DNA of 64,000 nt from Martensiomyces pterosporus (lineage: Eukaryota; Kickxellomycota; Kickxellomycetes; Kickxellales; Kickxellaceae). The notes below the pieces were generated by a model that worked only from the letters and a program-made list of their open reading frames with translations, did no database searches and had not been told where the DNA came from. The first letter of the stretch is position 1. Each line of letters opens with the position of its first letter. Of this stretch, positions 40,145 through 51,300 are shown piece by piece. Where the stretch lies: NCBI GenBank assembly GCA_025201845.1, contig MU603967.1, positions 2,836 through 66,835 of the forward strand. Reading direction: 5' to 3'. The translations under genes and the position numbers were made by a program.

Positions 40145-40574
40145 CGTTCAGAAATTCAAATGGATAATTCGGGGCGACGTCTTTCCGTTCTGTATTCACC
40201 CACGCCTGCGGTCTGATAGTGTTGGTACGGCTATGTGGTGTACGTGCTCTCCTTGCTTTCTACGTTGGCAACCAGAAATGTCAAAGATCAGCTCAGTAGC
40301 AAGAAAAATTTTTGCGAGCACACGAGGGAAGAGAGCGGGCTGTCAAATACCTTTGCGATAGAACGAAAGAAAAACGAATACGTACCTTTTTGTGCGTATG
40401 AGCTCGCTGTAGAATAGAGGAGTTTTGTGTTGAGAGAAGAAGGGGAGGTAGGGCAACAAAAAATGTGCGAGACCAGCTACCGCAGCTCTGCTGCTGCCAA
40501 ACAGGCCTGCGGCCAGAGAGCAAGTAGAGGGCAGCCACTCGCTCTGCAGAAACAAGCAGCCAAAAAGCAAAAAG
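40145..40574. other. intergenic region, GCN1 promoter
   Basis: 430 bases upstream of GCN1. The 3' side of tRNA-Ala lies at its right edge. Two A5 runs at 40562-40566 and 40569-40573 read as T5 on the tRNA strand and are the likely Pol III terminators. Confidence 0.55.
40562..40573 (-). terminator. Pol III terminator of tRNA-Ala
   Basis: On the minus strand two T5 runs follow the tRNA 3' end, the first one base past the discriminator-flanking bases. This is a standard Pol III stop. Confidence 0.75.
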
Positions 40575-40647
40575 TGGAGATCCGGGGTTTCGATCCCCGT
40601 GCCTCTAACATGCAAAGCTAGTGCTCTACCGATTGAGCTAGATCCCC
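40575..40647 (-). tRNA. tRNA-Ala (anticodon UGC)
   Basis: A 73-base cloverleaf on the minus strand: acceptor GGGGATC paired with GATCTCC, D-arm GCTC/GAGC, anticodon stem CTAGC/GTTAG with loop TTTGCAT (anticodon TGC), variable AGGCA, T-stem CGGGG/CCCCG, discriminator A. Position 3:70 is a G-U pair, the alanine identity element. There is no intron. Oddity: the T-loop is ATCGAAA, with A54 and A60, a form normally linked to eukaryotic initiator tRNA. Confidence 0.95.
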
Positions 40648-41257
40648 AGACAGCCAATCCAGATCTGATTGGTCCTTCTGAACGCCAAGCTCTAGAGACA
40701 TGTACACAAGTGGACATACTGTTGCTTTGTTTCTCGTTCGTCTCGCATCTCTGGCGCCCGCAGATGCCAAGCATCACTGATTTCAACCTGGGTTCCGCAT
40801 GTGGTAGAGAGGGCATGCGCTGGGTGTCTTGCTCGCATATTGTGATGACGAGTTCCATTCTTGCTTGCGGGGGCTGCTTGGTCTGCTAGATCTCTTGCAT
40901 TGGAGATGTGGTGCAGTAACAGATAGATCCTTCTTGCACAAAGAAATGCTGGCTTGCACCAAGGAATGGCGCATGCTGCTAGTAACACAGCAGCTGCCGC
41001 GAGGAAATGTGCCTGCTGAGGGACGCGGGTGGATGTAGATTAGATAGACGAAAGCAACCCAGTGCACCAGGAAAAAGTCTTGAGGCTCGCTGGTGGGGGC
41101 AAGTGGCACAAGCAGTAATCAGCCTATGATTTCACCTCTGGCCACTCGATACTCCTTTGTCGCGTTTTTTTATTTTATTGTTTTCGCTAGTTTCACATTG
41201 CACTTTTTCATTACCACGCTATTTTATTGGCGCCATTTTGCACGGAAGGGAGAAGCA
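40648..41257. other. intergenic region, tRNA-Ala 5' flank and SNF5-like promoter
   Basis: About 600 bases between tRNA-Ala and the SNF5-GATA start. T-rich near 41155-41185. No gene seen. Confidence 0.5.
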
Positions 41258-42793
41258 ATGAATCAAGGCCAGATTGCAAATGCGCAGCAGCTCAGGAGGA
41301 TGGGCCTGTTTGGCAGCGCATACTTGGAGAGGCTCAAAGAGGGCGACACAGCCATGCTTGCGCTCTCTACGCTGGGCTCGGGCAGCGGCGCAGGCGGCAC
41401 AGGCAGTGCAGGCGGTCTTGGTGGAGGCACGATAATGACTAGCAGTGGGCGGCTGACACGGACGCGGTCAACACGGGGCAGCAGAAGGAATCTGCGCGAA
41501 TGGAGCTCGGATTCGGAAAACGAGTATGGTGCTGAAAACGACGCGGAATCAGCATTGGAGACCGAGGTAAGCTCAGCTAGACAGGGCAGCGAGGCTGGGG
41601 ATGAGCAGCAGCCCAAAGAGGCTGAGCCGATGAGCGGGATAGGCACACAGCCAGCATACGAAAGCTTGCCCAGACGACCACGCCGCCGCACTGCGCACTG
41701 GCACCTGCGCGACGACCAGGCTAAGTGGCTGGCACAGCAGGAGGAGCTTCTGGTGCCTATCCGGGTTGAGCTCGAAGTGGGCGACTATAGGCTGCATGAC
41801 GTGTTTGTGTGGAACGCAAAGGAGAGAATCATCACGCCGGAGCAGTTTGCCGCCATATATTGCGCAGACCTGTCTCTACCAGCAGAGGGGAAGTCGAGTG
41901 CGCAGCACCACATAGCGCAGCTTATTCGGCAGCAAATTGCTGAGTATGTCTCTGTCGATGCAGCCGACTTTAGCGGCGACGAGTTGCGTGTTGTTCTCTG
42001 CCTCGAGATACAGGTTGGCACACACGTGCTGCGCGACAAAGTTGAGTGGGACATCCTCGAGCCCCTGGGCTCAAAGCCCGAGGAGTTTGCTCGCTGCCTG
42101 TGCAGAGATTTGGGTCTTGGCGGCGAGTATCCGCCGCTGGTCGCCCATCGCGTGCGCGAGGAAATCGCAAGACTTCAAAAGGAGCTCGTAGAGGCTGGCG
42201 ACGCACACTGGCTCCGGCAGCAGCCTGTTGACTCGATATTCCGTCCGATTGACTTGGTGGACTCGTGGGGTCCGAGTATTGAGGTATTGTCGGCTGAGGA
42301 GCTCGATCGGATGTGGATGCACAAGGAGCGCAGCTACCGCCGTATGCGGCGTTCAGAGCGTGGCCACACACGGTCGTTCAACTTTTTGCCGCCAGAGGCG
42401 CTGCCGCACGAGCCAGGCATTGCGCCGACTGTGATGGCACCAAGCATCAACCCAGTCATATACGCCCAGCTCTCCTCGGGGTCCGCTGATGCCGCTAGCA
42501 GCGGAGCCAGTACACCACAAAGCTTCGGGGCGCCATCGCACTCAAACATCCGCGTGCAAGCAGCACCTCTCCAAAGCTCGACACCACGCACACCAACAAC
42601 ACCCCGCACATACGCCAAGGTTGACTTGAGCAACTGGGAGTGCGAGCACTGCGGCTGCGATAGCAGTGGCACGCCTATTCCACGGCAAGGCCCCAATGGC
42701 CCCAAGACTCTTTGCAATGCGTGCGGCATCGCTTGGATGGTGCGTAACCGCCAGGAGCTTCCCAAGCATCGCAAGGACATGTACCGCAAGTGA
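41258..42793 (+). CDS. SNF5/SMARCB1-type chromatin-remodelling subunit with C-terminal GATA finger
   Basis: 511 residues. The middle (about 148-325) is a SNF5/INI1 domain with two repeats: [23 protein letters not shown] and [22 protein letters not shown]. The C-terminal part (461-486) is a GATA-type finger, CEHC...CNACG, with 20 residues between the Cys pairs. SNF5 proteins are core subunits of SWI/SNF and RSC complexes, where they contact histones; the finger may add DNA contact. The SNF5+GATA arrangement is known in fungal Snf5/Sfh1 proteins. The N-terminus is Gly/Ser-rich and an Arg/Glu stretch precedes the domain. The ATG at 41258 is the first with family-like sequence behind it. Whether it is the Snf5 or the Sfh1 paralogue cannot be told. 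Confidence 0.9.
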   Translation: MNQGQIANAQQLRRMGLFGSAYLERLKEGDTAMLALSTLGSGSGAGGTGSAGGLGGGTIMTSSGRLTRTRSTRGSRRNLREWSSDSENEYGAENDAESALETEVSSARQGSEAGDEQQPKEAEPMSGIGTQPAYESLPRRPRRRTAHWHLRDDQAKWLAQQEELLVPIRVELEVGDYRLHDVFVWNAKERIITPEQFAAIYCADLSLPAEGKSSAQHHIAQLIRQQIAEYVSVDAADFSGDELRVVLCLEIQVGTHVLRDKVEWDILEPLGSKPEEFARCLCRDLGLGGEYPPLVAHRVREEIARLQKELVEAGDAHWLRQQPVDSIFRPIDLVDSWGPSIEVLSAEELDRMWMHKERSYRRMRRSERGHTRSFNFLPPEALPHEPGIAPTVMAPSINPVIYAQLSSGSADAASSGASTPQSFGAPSHSNIRVQAAPLQSSTPRTPTTPRTYAKVDLSNWECEHCGCDSSGTPIPRQGPNGPKTLCNACGIAWMVRNRQELPKHRKDMYRK

Positions 42794-44817
42794 ACAAACG
42801 GGCTCTTGTAACCACCCCCTTTCTGTTTTCTACTTGTTTCTGTCGCATTTATAGCATATATTAGCTTTTTGTCTGCAAAAATCATGTTTTTACAATAGAC
42901 AATATGTCGCTATTCTGCCCTTTTATTAGAAGGGGCGTTCAGTCACACATTTATGGAACCCTTTGCCATCCTGATATCATCCGTGCTGGTGCTGCGCTGT
43001 TAGAAACCAGCAATGCGGCCAGCTATAGTGCAGGTGCACACAGTAGCAATGCCTGTCTGGTGTTTGTTTGAGTGATGGCGTGCTGCGAGTCCATTCGCAC
43101 AACCATTCCGCGAGTGCCAAACCTCGTTGGGAACTGTTTGGCTTCGGCTAATATTGGAAATTTGCTTCTCTACAGAACGTATTTATCCACACCAAGCGAG
43201 GGGTGGGAATGGGCAAGAGCACGTAGAGGGGAGGAGGAAGAAGGAAGGGGGAGGGGCAGGTGCAGCATCCTTCCGTTCTCACACGCAATTCAATGTAAGC
43301 AAGCCACTCACACCACCACCATCACCACAATCGCCGAGTATGGACAAAGCCAGAGGCAAGCGGCTGCCCTCTCAACACCTTATTTCCATTGTTGCACACT
43401 ATTTCTCCATCCGCACTAGCATCGAGTAGTGGCAGCAGGAGCACCAGTGCCAGGTGTACCGCTCTCCTCGCTACTTTATGCATTCATCCTTCATGTCGTG
43501 TCAGCGGTGACAATGCTGCAATTAGAGGTCACACCCTGATTCAGCAACAGCAGCAGCAGCTACAAAACAGAGCACGCTCTAGGGTTTGTTCTTCCGCTTC
43601 GCTGGCGGCTTATTTAGCACTATTGTCAGTTGTGCCTGGGCAATAAGCAGCACACAGCATCTGCTGCTGCCATACGCATGTATATACCTTCTTGTACAAA
43701 GCCACATTGTTATATTCAGGTTCATTGCCTGTTGCAAAGGTCTACAGTGCGGCCAAGGGTGGCCCCAAGGTTACGCCGCCTGTGAGCCAGCATGCTGCAA
43801 AAAACCTTGGCTGCCATTGAATGTTTAGCCGGAAAAGGCAGGAGACGAAAAGTGTTGGGTGCAAACGAAACAACCTAAGCAAAATTCAACCGAGGCTGTG
43901 GTACCTCTCGTCCCTCCCTCGCTCCAGTAAAATATGTATTGGAGTGAAGGAGGTTGGCAGTAATGCCAATCCGCAACAGTTTCACCGCTCTTCCCCATTT
44001 TGCTGGCGCTCTTGTGGTGCTCTGGTGCTGCTACAGGGCCAGCGTTGTACGGATTGGCCACGGATGTGCCAGCAGCACAATTAGGCGTTTGGCTTGCGCC
44101 TTTCTTCAGCATGGGCACAGTCACGGCTAATTCTTCAATAGAGAAAGTGTAGGCAAAATATAAAAATGTGATTGTGCGTGTGCTGCCATTGAAACTGACG
44201 CTGCCGCTGACATTGCCACCGCGCCATGTTGGCGTGCAGGAGGCAGCTCTGCCTGTTGTTGCTGCCCGCCGAAATGGAGGCAAAAGGTTAGTGACTTTGC
44301 CGCTGCCGCTGCACACACACGTGGTAGGTGGGGGCTGATCGGTGGTTGTTTACCGTATCCTGCATTGCCCCCTTCCTCCCTCAGCTTGGACCCCCTCCCT
44401 TGCCCCCATTGCCGACAGCAAAAGGTTTCCGAGGCACAATCTTGGTGGACAAGGACATCAGTCCATTTAATACCAGCTGCGCCGTCATCGCTGGTTTTGA
44501 GCCCCTCGCCTCCCTCATTCCTGCCCATCGCTTTTCTCTTCTCATTACTCATCCAACACGTATTTCCGACTCTTTTCTTTTTCTTGTTGCCCACACATTG
44601 CGCATATTGCTTCCTGCCTGCCTTCCACATTGCCACCGTTGCTGCCGCCACCATCCGCCTGCCTCGGCACTCTCAAGCTCGGCAGATCCTAGGCCGACAT
44701 ACCAACGCCACCCCAGCTTGTGCAGAGCCAAAATACGTCTGCCCTATTGGGCGCGCTGAACAATAGCAGGCCTGTGAAATATACACGGATATAAGGTAAT
44801 TATACCTGCGCATTAAA

Positions 44818-44823
<6 letters not shown>

Positions 44824-44848
<25 letters not shown>
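44824..44848. repeat. (AC)n microsatellite
   Basis: An uninterrupted AC/CA run of about 12 units in the gene-free region before the bZIP gene. Confidence 0.9.
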
Positions 44849-46237
44849 TCCTTGCTGTTAAAGTCCGCCGTCTACGTACTGCTTGCTCATACGCCACCTC
44901 ATTCTTAGCCAGATGTCCCTTGTTTCTTCGATTAGATGGTGACCACCACTGCCGTCATGCAAATCGAATTTTCCCTTTGCTCGCGTAGTCACTCATTTGC
45001 CTTGTTGCACCAAAAGATTGTTTGGTGCTCACAATCGAGTTACGGTTTATGACCTGTCTGCCTCTACTTTCTATTAACAGAGCGAGTGCCACACGGGCAG
45101 CTCATCCGCCCCTGTCACTACCCTTCTCTTAGGCATCGCCGTCGATTCTGTACCTGCTACACATCGCATTGTACACCCCCCGTGCTTCAGCTGCTTCTTA
45201 TTGCTTTTGTCATATTAGGAGGGAGCGAGTACCTTCAGCGTCACTTGTTTCTGCTTCCGCCGTTCTCGCTGCCGACTCTACCTCAGCTCTCCTTACTCAC
45301 CATTATCACGCTACTAGCTAACAGATACAACCTTTTTTGGCCTTATAAACGCATATTCCTCTGGGTGGCGGTACACAGAGCCGAAAAGCAGAGCTACCAG
45401 CATAGCAAATCCAGGCGCAGCAGCAGCGGCAGTAGCCAGCCCACTCCAAAGCGGAAAAGCACATTTGACTTTTTGCTCCCTTGCACTCGACTGACACTAA
45501 ACACAGCTTGCTAAAGCTCAGGTACGAGATGAAGCAGTAGCAGCAGGCGATGGCCACCTGCTTAGTGGGTGCACACTCATTCCCCCTTTTCCGCCCCTTA
45601 ACCTTGTTCCTTCTTTCCGCATAGCGTCGCACAGCTGCTGCCACTCAACCACTACCGCCACTATCGCAGCTGGTTAAAACCGCTCCGTACATGTGAAGTG
45701 CCAGCCTAGTGCAGTCCATCTGCCTCCGCTCTGGTATTCTAGCAGCGCTCTTGATTTTTGGGATGATGATGGCAATGATGAAATGCACCGCTTGGCCCAT
45801 TGGGCGGTGCGGGTAGGCCCAACGACCGCTATTATTTTTTCGCTGCCTGCTTTATTGGTAATCAGCTCCATCTATTGGCTGGGGCAAGCGTAATTGGCCA
45901 TGCAGCATGCTCTACCTCCAGGTAGCGCGTTCCTTAAATGAGCAAAATCCACAGAATCAGAGCATTGGCTGCGATCGCTCTTTGTTCAGAGTATGTGATC
46001 GAGTATTACCCGTGGGGAGGGAAAGTGGGCTTGACCCGAGCCCCCTGTTGGGCACCTATGCCAGCCTTGCCACAAAAGCGAGCTGCTACGCTCATGCGCA
46101 CGCACCCGGACCACCACCACTGGCAAGACTATCCACCCGCTAAACCCAGTAGCTGCTCGGAGCGCAGCAGTTGCCCACCCTGTTGTGCTGCGCTTCCCAT
46201 ACAGCCATGCACGGTTGTTTCCTGCCCACTTGTTTCT

Positions 46238-46280
46238 CTGGCTGGCTGGCTGGCTGCGTGTTTGTTTGTTTGCTTGCTTG
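46238..46280. repeat. tetranucleotide repeats (CTGG)n and (TTTG)n/(CTTG)n
   Basis: About four CTGG units are followed by TTTG and CTTG units. This low-complexity stretch inflates a plus-strand reading frame here. Confidence 0.8.
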
Positions 46281-46529
46281 CCCGGCCTTGTTCGCCCTGC
46301 AAAAGGCACTTAGCCGCATTGAAACAAGCAGGCGGGAAAGCCGGAATGTGCTCTCGAGGCAACAACTCTACTATTTTCATACCACTTGATTCTCGCTCGG
46401 CCATTTGTTATCTGTTGCCCACCTGCTGTTTTTTGCCCACATACGCGTAGATCTTTCGTACACATGCGCAATACATGTATGACAGTGTTTTAGCGCCTGG
46501 CATTGTCAGCGCTTCCCCTGTCGGGCTTC

Positions 46530-46535
46530 TATAAA
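46530..46535 (+). promoter_or_regulatory. TATA box of the bZIP gene
   Basis: TATAAA 230 bases before the bZIP ATG. No ATG occurs between them, which supports 46766 as the start. Confidence 0.55.
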
Positions 46536-46765
46536 CACTCATCCTACCCTACCCCACCTCATTCCGCCTGTCTTGCTTCAGCAGCCAGCTCTTTCCTCTC
46601 TACACCTCCCTGCACTCCTGCTATCCCTCTGCACGCCCACTTGCTCGAGCACGCAACCACTTTACTTGTACAGAAGAGAAAAAGAGAGGCTACGGATCTG
46701 CTTATTGTGTGCACACAGCTTTAATAATCGGTATTCTCGTACTATAGCGCTTAGGATCAGCGTCT

Positions 46766-47790
46766 ATGACAGCAGACAACAATAGTCAGCATCCGGGGTC
46801 TGGCTCTCCCCGGGCTCCACAGGACCCAACAACACCAGTATACACTCCAATCCAACCGCGGGGCAATCCAGATGAGCATCGTCAGGCAATGGCCGAGGAG
46901 CAGGAAATCCAGGACTCGCAGGCCATCACAGAGCGAAGGCGTCGAAACACACAGGCGGCCGCCCGGATGCGCGAGCGGCAGAGGCAGAGAGAGCGGGAGC
47001 TGATTGAGCGCAGAGACGACCTCATGAACAAGGTTCGGCAGCTAGAGTCGGAGCTGTCAGCAATCCGAGCTCAGCGACAAGAGTCTGAAGGTAAAAATAT
47101 ATTTCACCGCCCACTTTGTTACTAGCGCACTCGCAGCTGTGCTCATCCTGTTTGGAGAGTTGGCAGCAAGCCTGCAAATCATTGACGCTCCAACACCACC
47201 GCCCTCACCCCCTCTTTCAGCCTCCACCCTGCCCTGCCCCACTCACCCGTCCACCCTTCGTCGCCTATTTGCTCCTACTGAGCAGCCCTGCTGCACAGAT
47301 GACGACGGCTCTTGCTGGTTCCCAGCTCTATGCGGATTCCCTGCGATTGGGCTTCCTCCTGTCTCATCGCACTTGGTGGATTTGCGTTTGGGGGACCGGG
47401 GGTGTGGACGCCTATAGCCTTCCATGCATGCTAACTTGGTTTGTGCTGCCTAGGTAGGCATGGGGGGAGAGCAGAGGGGCATACACAGTTACCCCTGCCG
47501 TTCTTCTCCGAGTCCTGCGCTCTACACTCATCCCGAGCGTTGGCCGGTTTCCTGATTGCCCCGAATCAAGAGATGAGCGCAAACTGAAGGCTCGCCGCTG
47601 CCTTTTTTTTAAATGCAAATCACGGCCCACGTCTCTCCGCTTCACCCATGTAGTGGATGCCAGCAAGGAATACGACAAGATCCTTCAGCAGCTATCGGAT
47701 GAACTTGAAATTGCCAACAACGCAATGTACGACATCATTGACGAGGTTGAAAAGCTGGTAAACATCGTGCGCTCCATCGATATCCAATAA
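46766..47790 (+). CDS. small bZIP transcription factor
   Basis: Two exons, 46766-47090 and 47654-47790, give 153 residues. The phase-1 junction GAA G|GTAAAA ... ATGTAG|TG restores VDASKEYDKILQQL. Exon 1 encodes a basic region with the signature NTQAAARMR after ERRRR, and a zipper with Leu/Ile every seven residues (ELI, DDL, RQL, SAI). Exon 2 extends the coiled coil (QLSDELEIANNAMYDIIDEVEKLV). The basic region recalls fungal Gcn4/Cys-3-like factors, so nitrogen, sulfur or amino-acid control is likely but not proven. The 563-base intron is long for this window. Upstream is a 4 kb gene-free region. Confidence 0.88.
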
Positions 47791-48309
47791 TAGCAGTCCA
47801 TATACTCCGTTCACGCCTTCACTTTTTGTTTTATCGCTTGCATTTTACCCTCCACAAATAGTACATTTAATTAGAGATCATCCTAGTTTGTTGCTATCCT
47901 TGTTGCTGCCCGCTGGCTTTTATATATCCCACTTGACACTCGTCAACGCCAGAGCCCCAGTACTCCGCTCTGGCGAGGCAGCACATGCAGCGCTACGATT
48001 TCGCCCAGGTGGCCCCTCGATGTGAAACGTGTGATGGCACCACAGGCTATTTCCTGATTTAATCAGCGCCTCTAGCGGATCTTGAGGAACCACGGAATTG
48101 TGTCTGCAGTGCTTTATCGCGCTGGATTTGTGGTGGTGGCTTCACAAGTGTCGCTGTGATCGTTCGTCATGCTTTGGTCAGCTTCCTCTTCGTTTCGCTT
48201 TGCTTCATTCAACTCTACATACCCCTCGCTCGCCACTTAAAATACAGCGAAGCATCTTCCCTTTCTTCCTGCTGACGGAAAGGTGTGTGCAGTGGCTGCT
48301 CAACTCCAA
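47791..48309. other. intergenic region
   Basis: About 520 bases between the bZIP stop and the AAA ATPase start. Nothing beyond ordinary flank sequence was seen. Confidence 0.5.
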
Positions 48310-51300
48310 ATGCTTAGAATAGCCTCAGTGAAAGGCAGCAAGGGCCTACCGGCAGCAGTGTGCAAAATGCAACAGCTGCGGTCTGCTGGGCGCTTGCCTG
48401 CCGGGCAAATTTGCACTCGCGCATTCCATTTGACGCCGAACTGTCAGGAAACAGACAAAAGTAAGGCATTGTGGCAATGCGTTCCCATGACTCAGACTTT
48501 TGAGCATTCTCTTGATTTGGACTCTTACAGCCCGTGGCCTACTAACACACACACACACACTTGCGTTTTTATATACATCTTGTAGATGACAAGGAAGGCA
48601 AGCGGTGGCGGAGCACCGGACGTGCTAGCATGCGTGAGGCAGCTGTGCTTAGTGCTAGGAAGCGCAGCAACGAGCTGGCTAGACGAGCTGCGATTCAGGA
48701 GGCCTTGAGCCAGAATGGCACCGCAGCCGCTATTGCACCGCCATCAAAGGCCAGCGAGGAGAGCACTGTTTCGAGCAGAAGGGTATCCTCGCTACGGAAG
48801 GCGTTTGTTGACCAGCTGCGGCCGCTGGATCTAGATATCAGTCCGCTTCCCACAGCACAGCCGACTGGTGGTGGCGGCGGATCGGGGTCGGATGCTGGGT
48901 CAAGCCCAGGCACTGGGCCAACAAGCACTACAGCCAATAAGGAGATGGCTGAAGCTTCATCCGCTATCCAGAGAGGCCCAGGCGAAGACCCTGCTAGACC
49001 GAGCGGTAACCATGCAGGAGAGTTTGTGGATCGGGCGTTCGATGCAACCATTCGGGACGACATTTTGAATACAATTCTTACAGGATTTGTACGCAAAAGC
49101 CACATGCTTCTGTATGCAGAGGACCCTTGGTCGGAGGGATACTCTCTGCAGCTTCTCGCAGACGTGGCAGACAGGACTGGTGCACATCTGACTGCGCTGG
49201 ACATCCCAGATTGGTCTGTGCTTACATCGCGCATTGATCCGGTCCTGGAGGACCTCACGATTGTCAGCCATCCGTACTCGCCGCCTCCTGATCTTGAGGC
49301 ATCTGGAGGCGGCGAGGCTGGTCGCGGCATGGCGTTTTTTGCAGGCATCAATCGGAGGCGGTTCAACGACGAAGGCGATGCGCTGAGCGAGCAAATTGAC
49401 CCTCCGTCAGAACGCGCTCGAAACGGAAGGGAGGAGGATGGCGCTGTCGATGACATTGATGACCGCGATTCGGGCATTGGGGGACGGCCAAGTGATAGAG
49501 AGATCGATGCAATTCGTGCGCAGTTCGGATTAGGAAAGTCGCCAGGTGCTGGTGCTGCTGGCGATCGGCTTGGAGCCAACGATGAAGATGCTGGAGACCC
49601 GGTATTGTCGCGTGAAATGATGAGCAACCCACTCCCACGAGATGCTACTGAGAGACTGGACCGTGTGCTGGCGGACTTTGTCTCTGCCCCGGCGGCCGCT
49701 GACAATGCTGAGCGGCCTCGGATAATTGCCATTAAGCACTTGGGAGACCTGATGAACACGCGTGTCGGGTATACTCTGTTCTCGCGCCTCGTCTCGGCAG
49801 TAGCAAGACATAATAGCAATCCTGATGCGCAGCCGGTGGTCGTTGTGGGTCTCTTGCACCCTAGCTGGTTCCACCCTGATACGCCACCACCTGGAATACC
49901 GCCGTTTGACGTCAATCCTTCAACGCCCATTGCGCTGATGCCTACCGATGACCGCCCATCCAACCTTGTTCGTGGCGTCAATGATATCGTTGAGGGTCTG
50001 CTTGGCGATGATACGCAGCGGGTGTCTGGTAACCGTGTTGGCGTTCATCTTGTTCATATGGACGGACTACAAGCAGGTGGCCGCATATCGCGTGCCCTTG
50101 GCGCTTCGCCTAACAGCGGTGGTGCTGTCAGTAGCAAATCGCCTGAAGAGCTGCCGCTGTTTGCACGGGTCGGGATACCCCCGCCAGCTCATGCTGTCTT
50201 GTCTACTCCATGCGATATGCGGGCACCAGAGTTCGCTAAGCAGGCCAAGGCCTCCGAGCAGGTGCTTGTTGGGTCGCTCAGACAGGCGATGGTTGCCGAC
50301 CAGTGCCTTGACAGGAACGCGCGTGTGATTCGCAACATCTGCCTTCTTTACCAAATCTCGGGGCTGGAGCTCACATCCCAGGAAGCCATGCATCTGGCCA
50401 CGATATCTGGGGATGTGGATTTGCTCAACCACCAGCCAGGCGACGTTCAAAGCGTCGTGTTCAATCGTGAAACGCTGTATAAGAACGACCACGACAAGAT
50501 CCTTCCAAAGCAGCCCCGTAGGAATACGTGGCATCTGGATTATCGGCCATTGACGGTTATGCTGAGGTCGCTGCCGGATGATGTGGGTAGACGGTATTTC
50601 TTCGCGGAGACCTTCTTGCATCGCTGGATCTCTGTCGCACAAGCTCTGGCGATTCGTGAAAAGCTTAGCTTGGATGCCATCAGGAAGAACCCGATGGCCC
50701 TGGCCGAGGCTAGCAAGGGAACTGTGCTGGCTTCTAGGCACCTCACAAAGTCATGGGCGCATCTTGTCAAGTCGCATATTGCGCTGAGACAGGGTGTGCT
50801 GGCCCTCCCAGTTGACAAGAGCGACGACAGTGCTGTGGCTGCTGTGGCTAGCGATCGCGGCGATGATGGTGTGGTTGTAGAAAAGGTCGAATCGCCTAAC
50901 AGCGAAGGTGGTGCCGTGCCGCTGCACAGGCGTGTTGATTACTCTGAGATCGGGATCGGACGCAGGGTCGAGGATGATATGGATGTGAGCCCGTCCCTGC
51001 CCATGCTCGAGTCCCGCCATGGTGCTTTCAGGAAACCTGCGAGCAGCGCTGGGACCGTCAATGCAGACAAGAGTCCGGCAGAAGAGGTGTGCCCAGGCAA
51101 AGAAGCTGATGCGGCAAGTGCTCAAGAGCCCTGCAATGCGGACAGTGCTCCTGCTTACAGGGAGTGGGCGGATGTAGGCCGCGAGCTTGAGGCTAGCGAA
51201 GAAGATGCTGTGGGTGACGAAGGGAAGAGCGGCAAGCTACCTGCGATTCTGCCGCCTCAGAGGCGCATCCAAATGGCCAAGAAGAATTTGACCGAGTACG

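Larger units (their letters stand above)
42794..46765. other. 3.97 kb region without a recognisable gene, upstream of the bZIP gene
   Basis: The longest gene-free stretch in the window. Frames exist on both strands (up to about 170 codons) but most start at non-ATG codons and are pyrimidine-driven or lack domains. Contents: a (CA)n run at 44824-44848, tetranucleotide repeats at 46238-46280, many C/T-rich tracts, and the bZIP TATA box at 46530. A very large upstream control region or an unrecognised non-coding RNA gene would both fit. Confidence 0.4.

Noticed and set aside
43825..44316. A 163-codon minus-strand frame
   Set aside because: No recognisable domain, Gly/Ser/Thr-rich composition and no support for a start.
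45770..45800. A perfect box C sequence (ATGATGA)
   Set aside because: No box D or terminal stem follows within a snoRNA-sized distance.
46464..46493. A 9-codon uORF upstream of the bZIP gene
   Set aside because: It lies upstream of the likely TATA box at 46530, so it is probably outside the mRNA.
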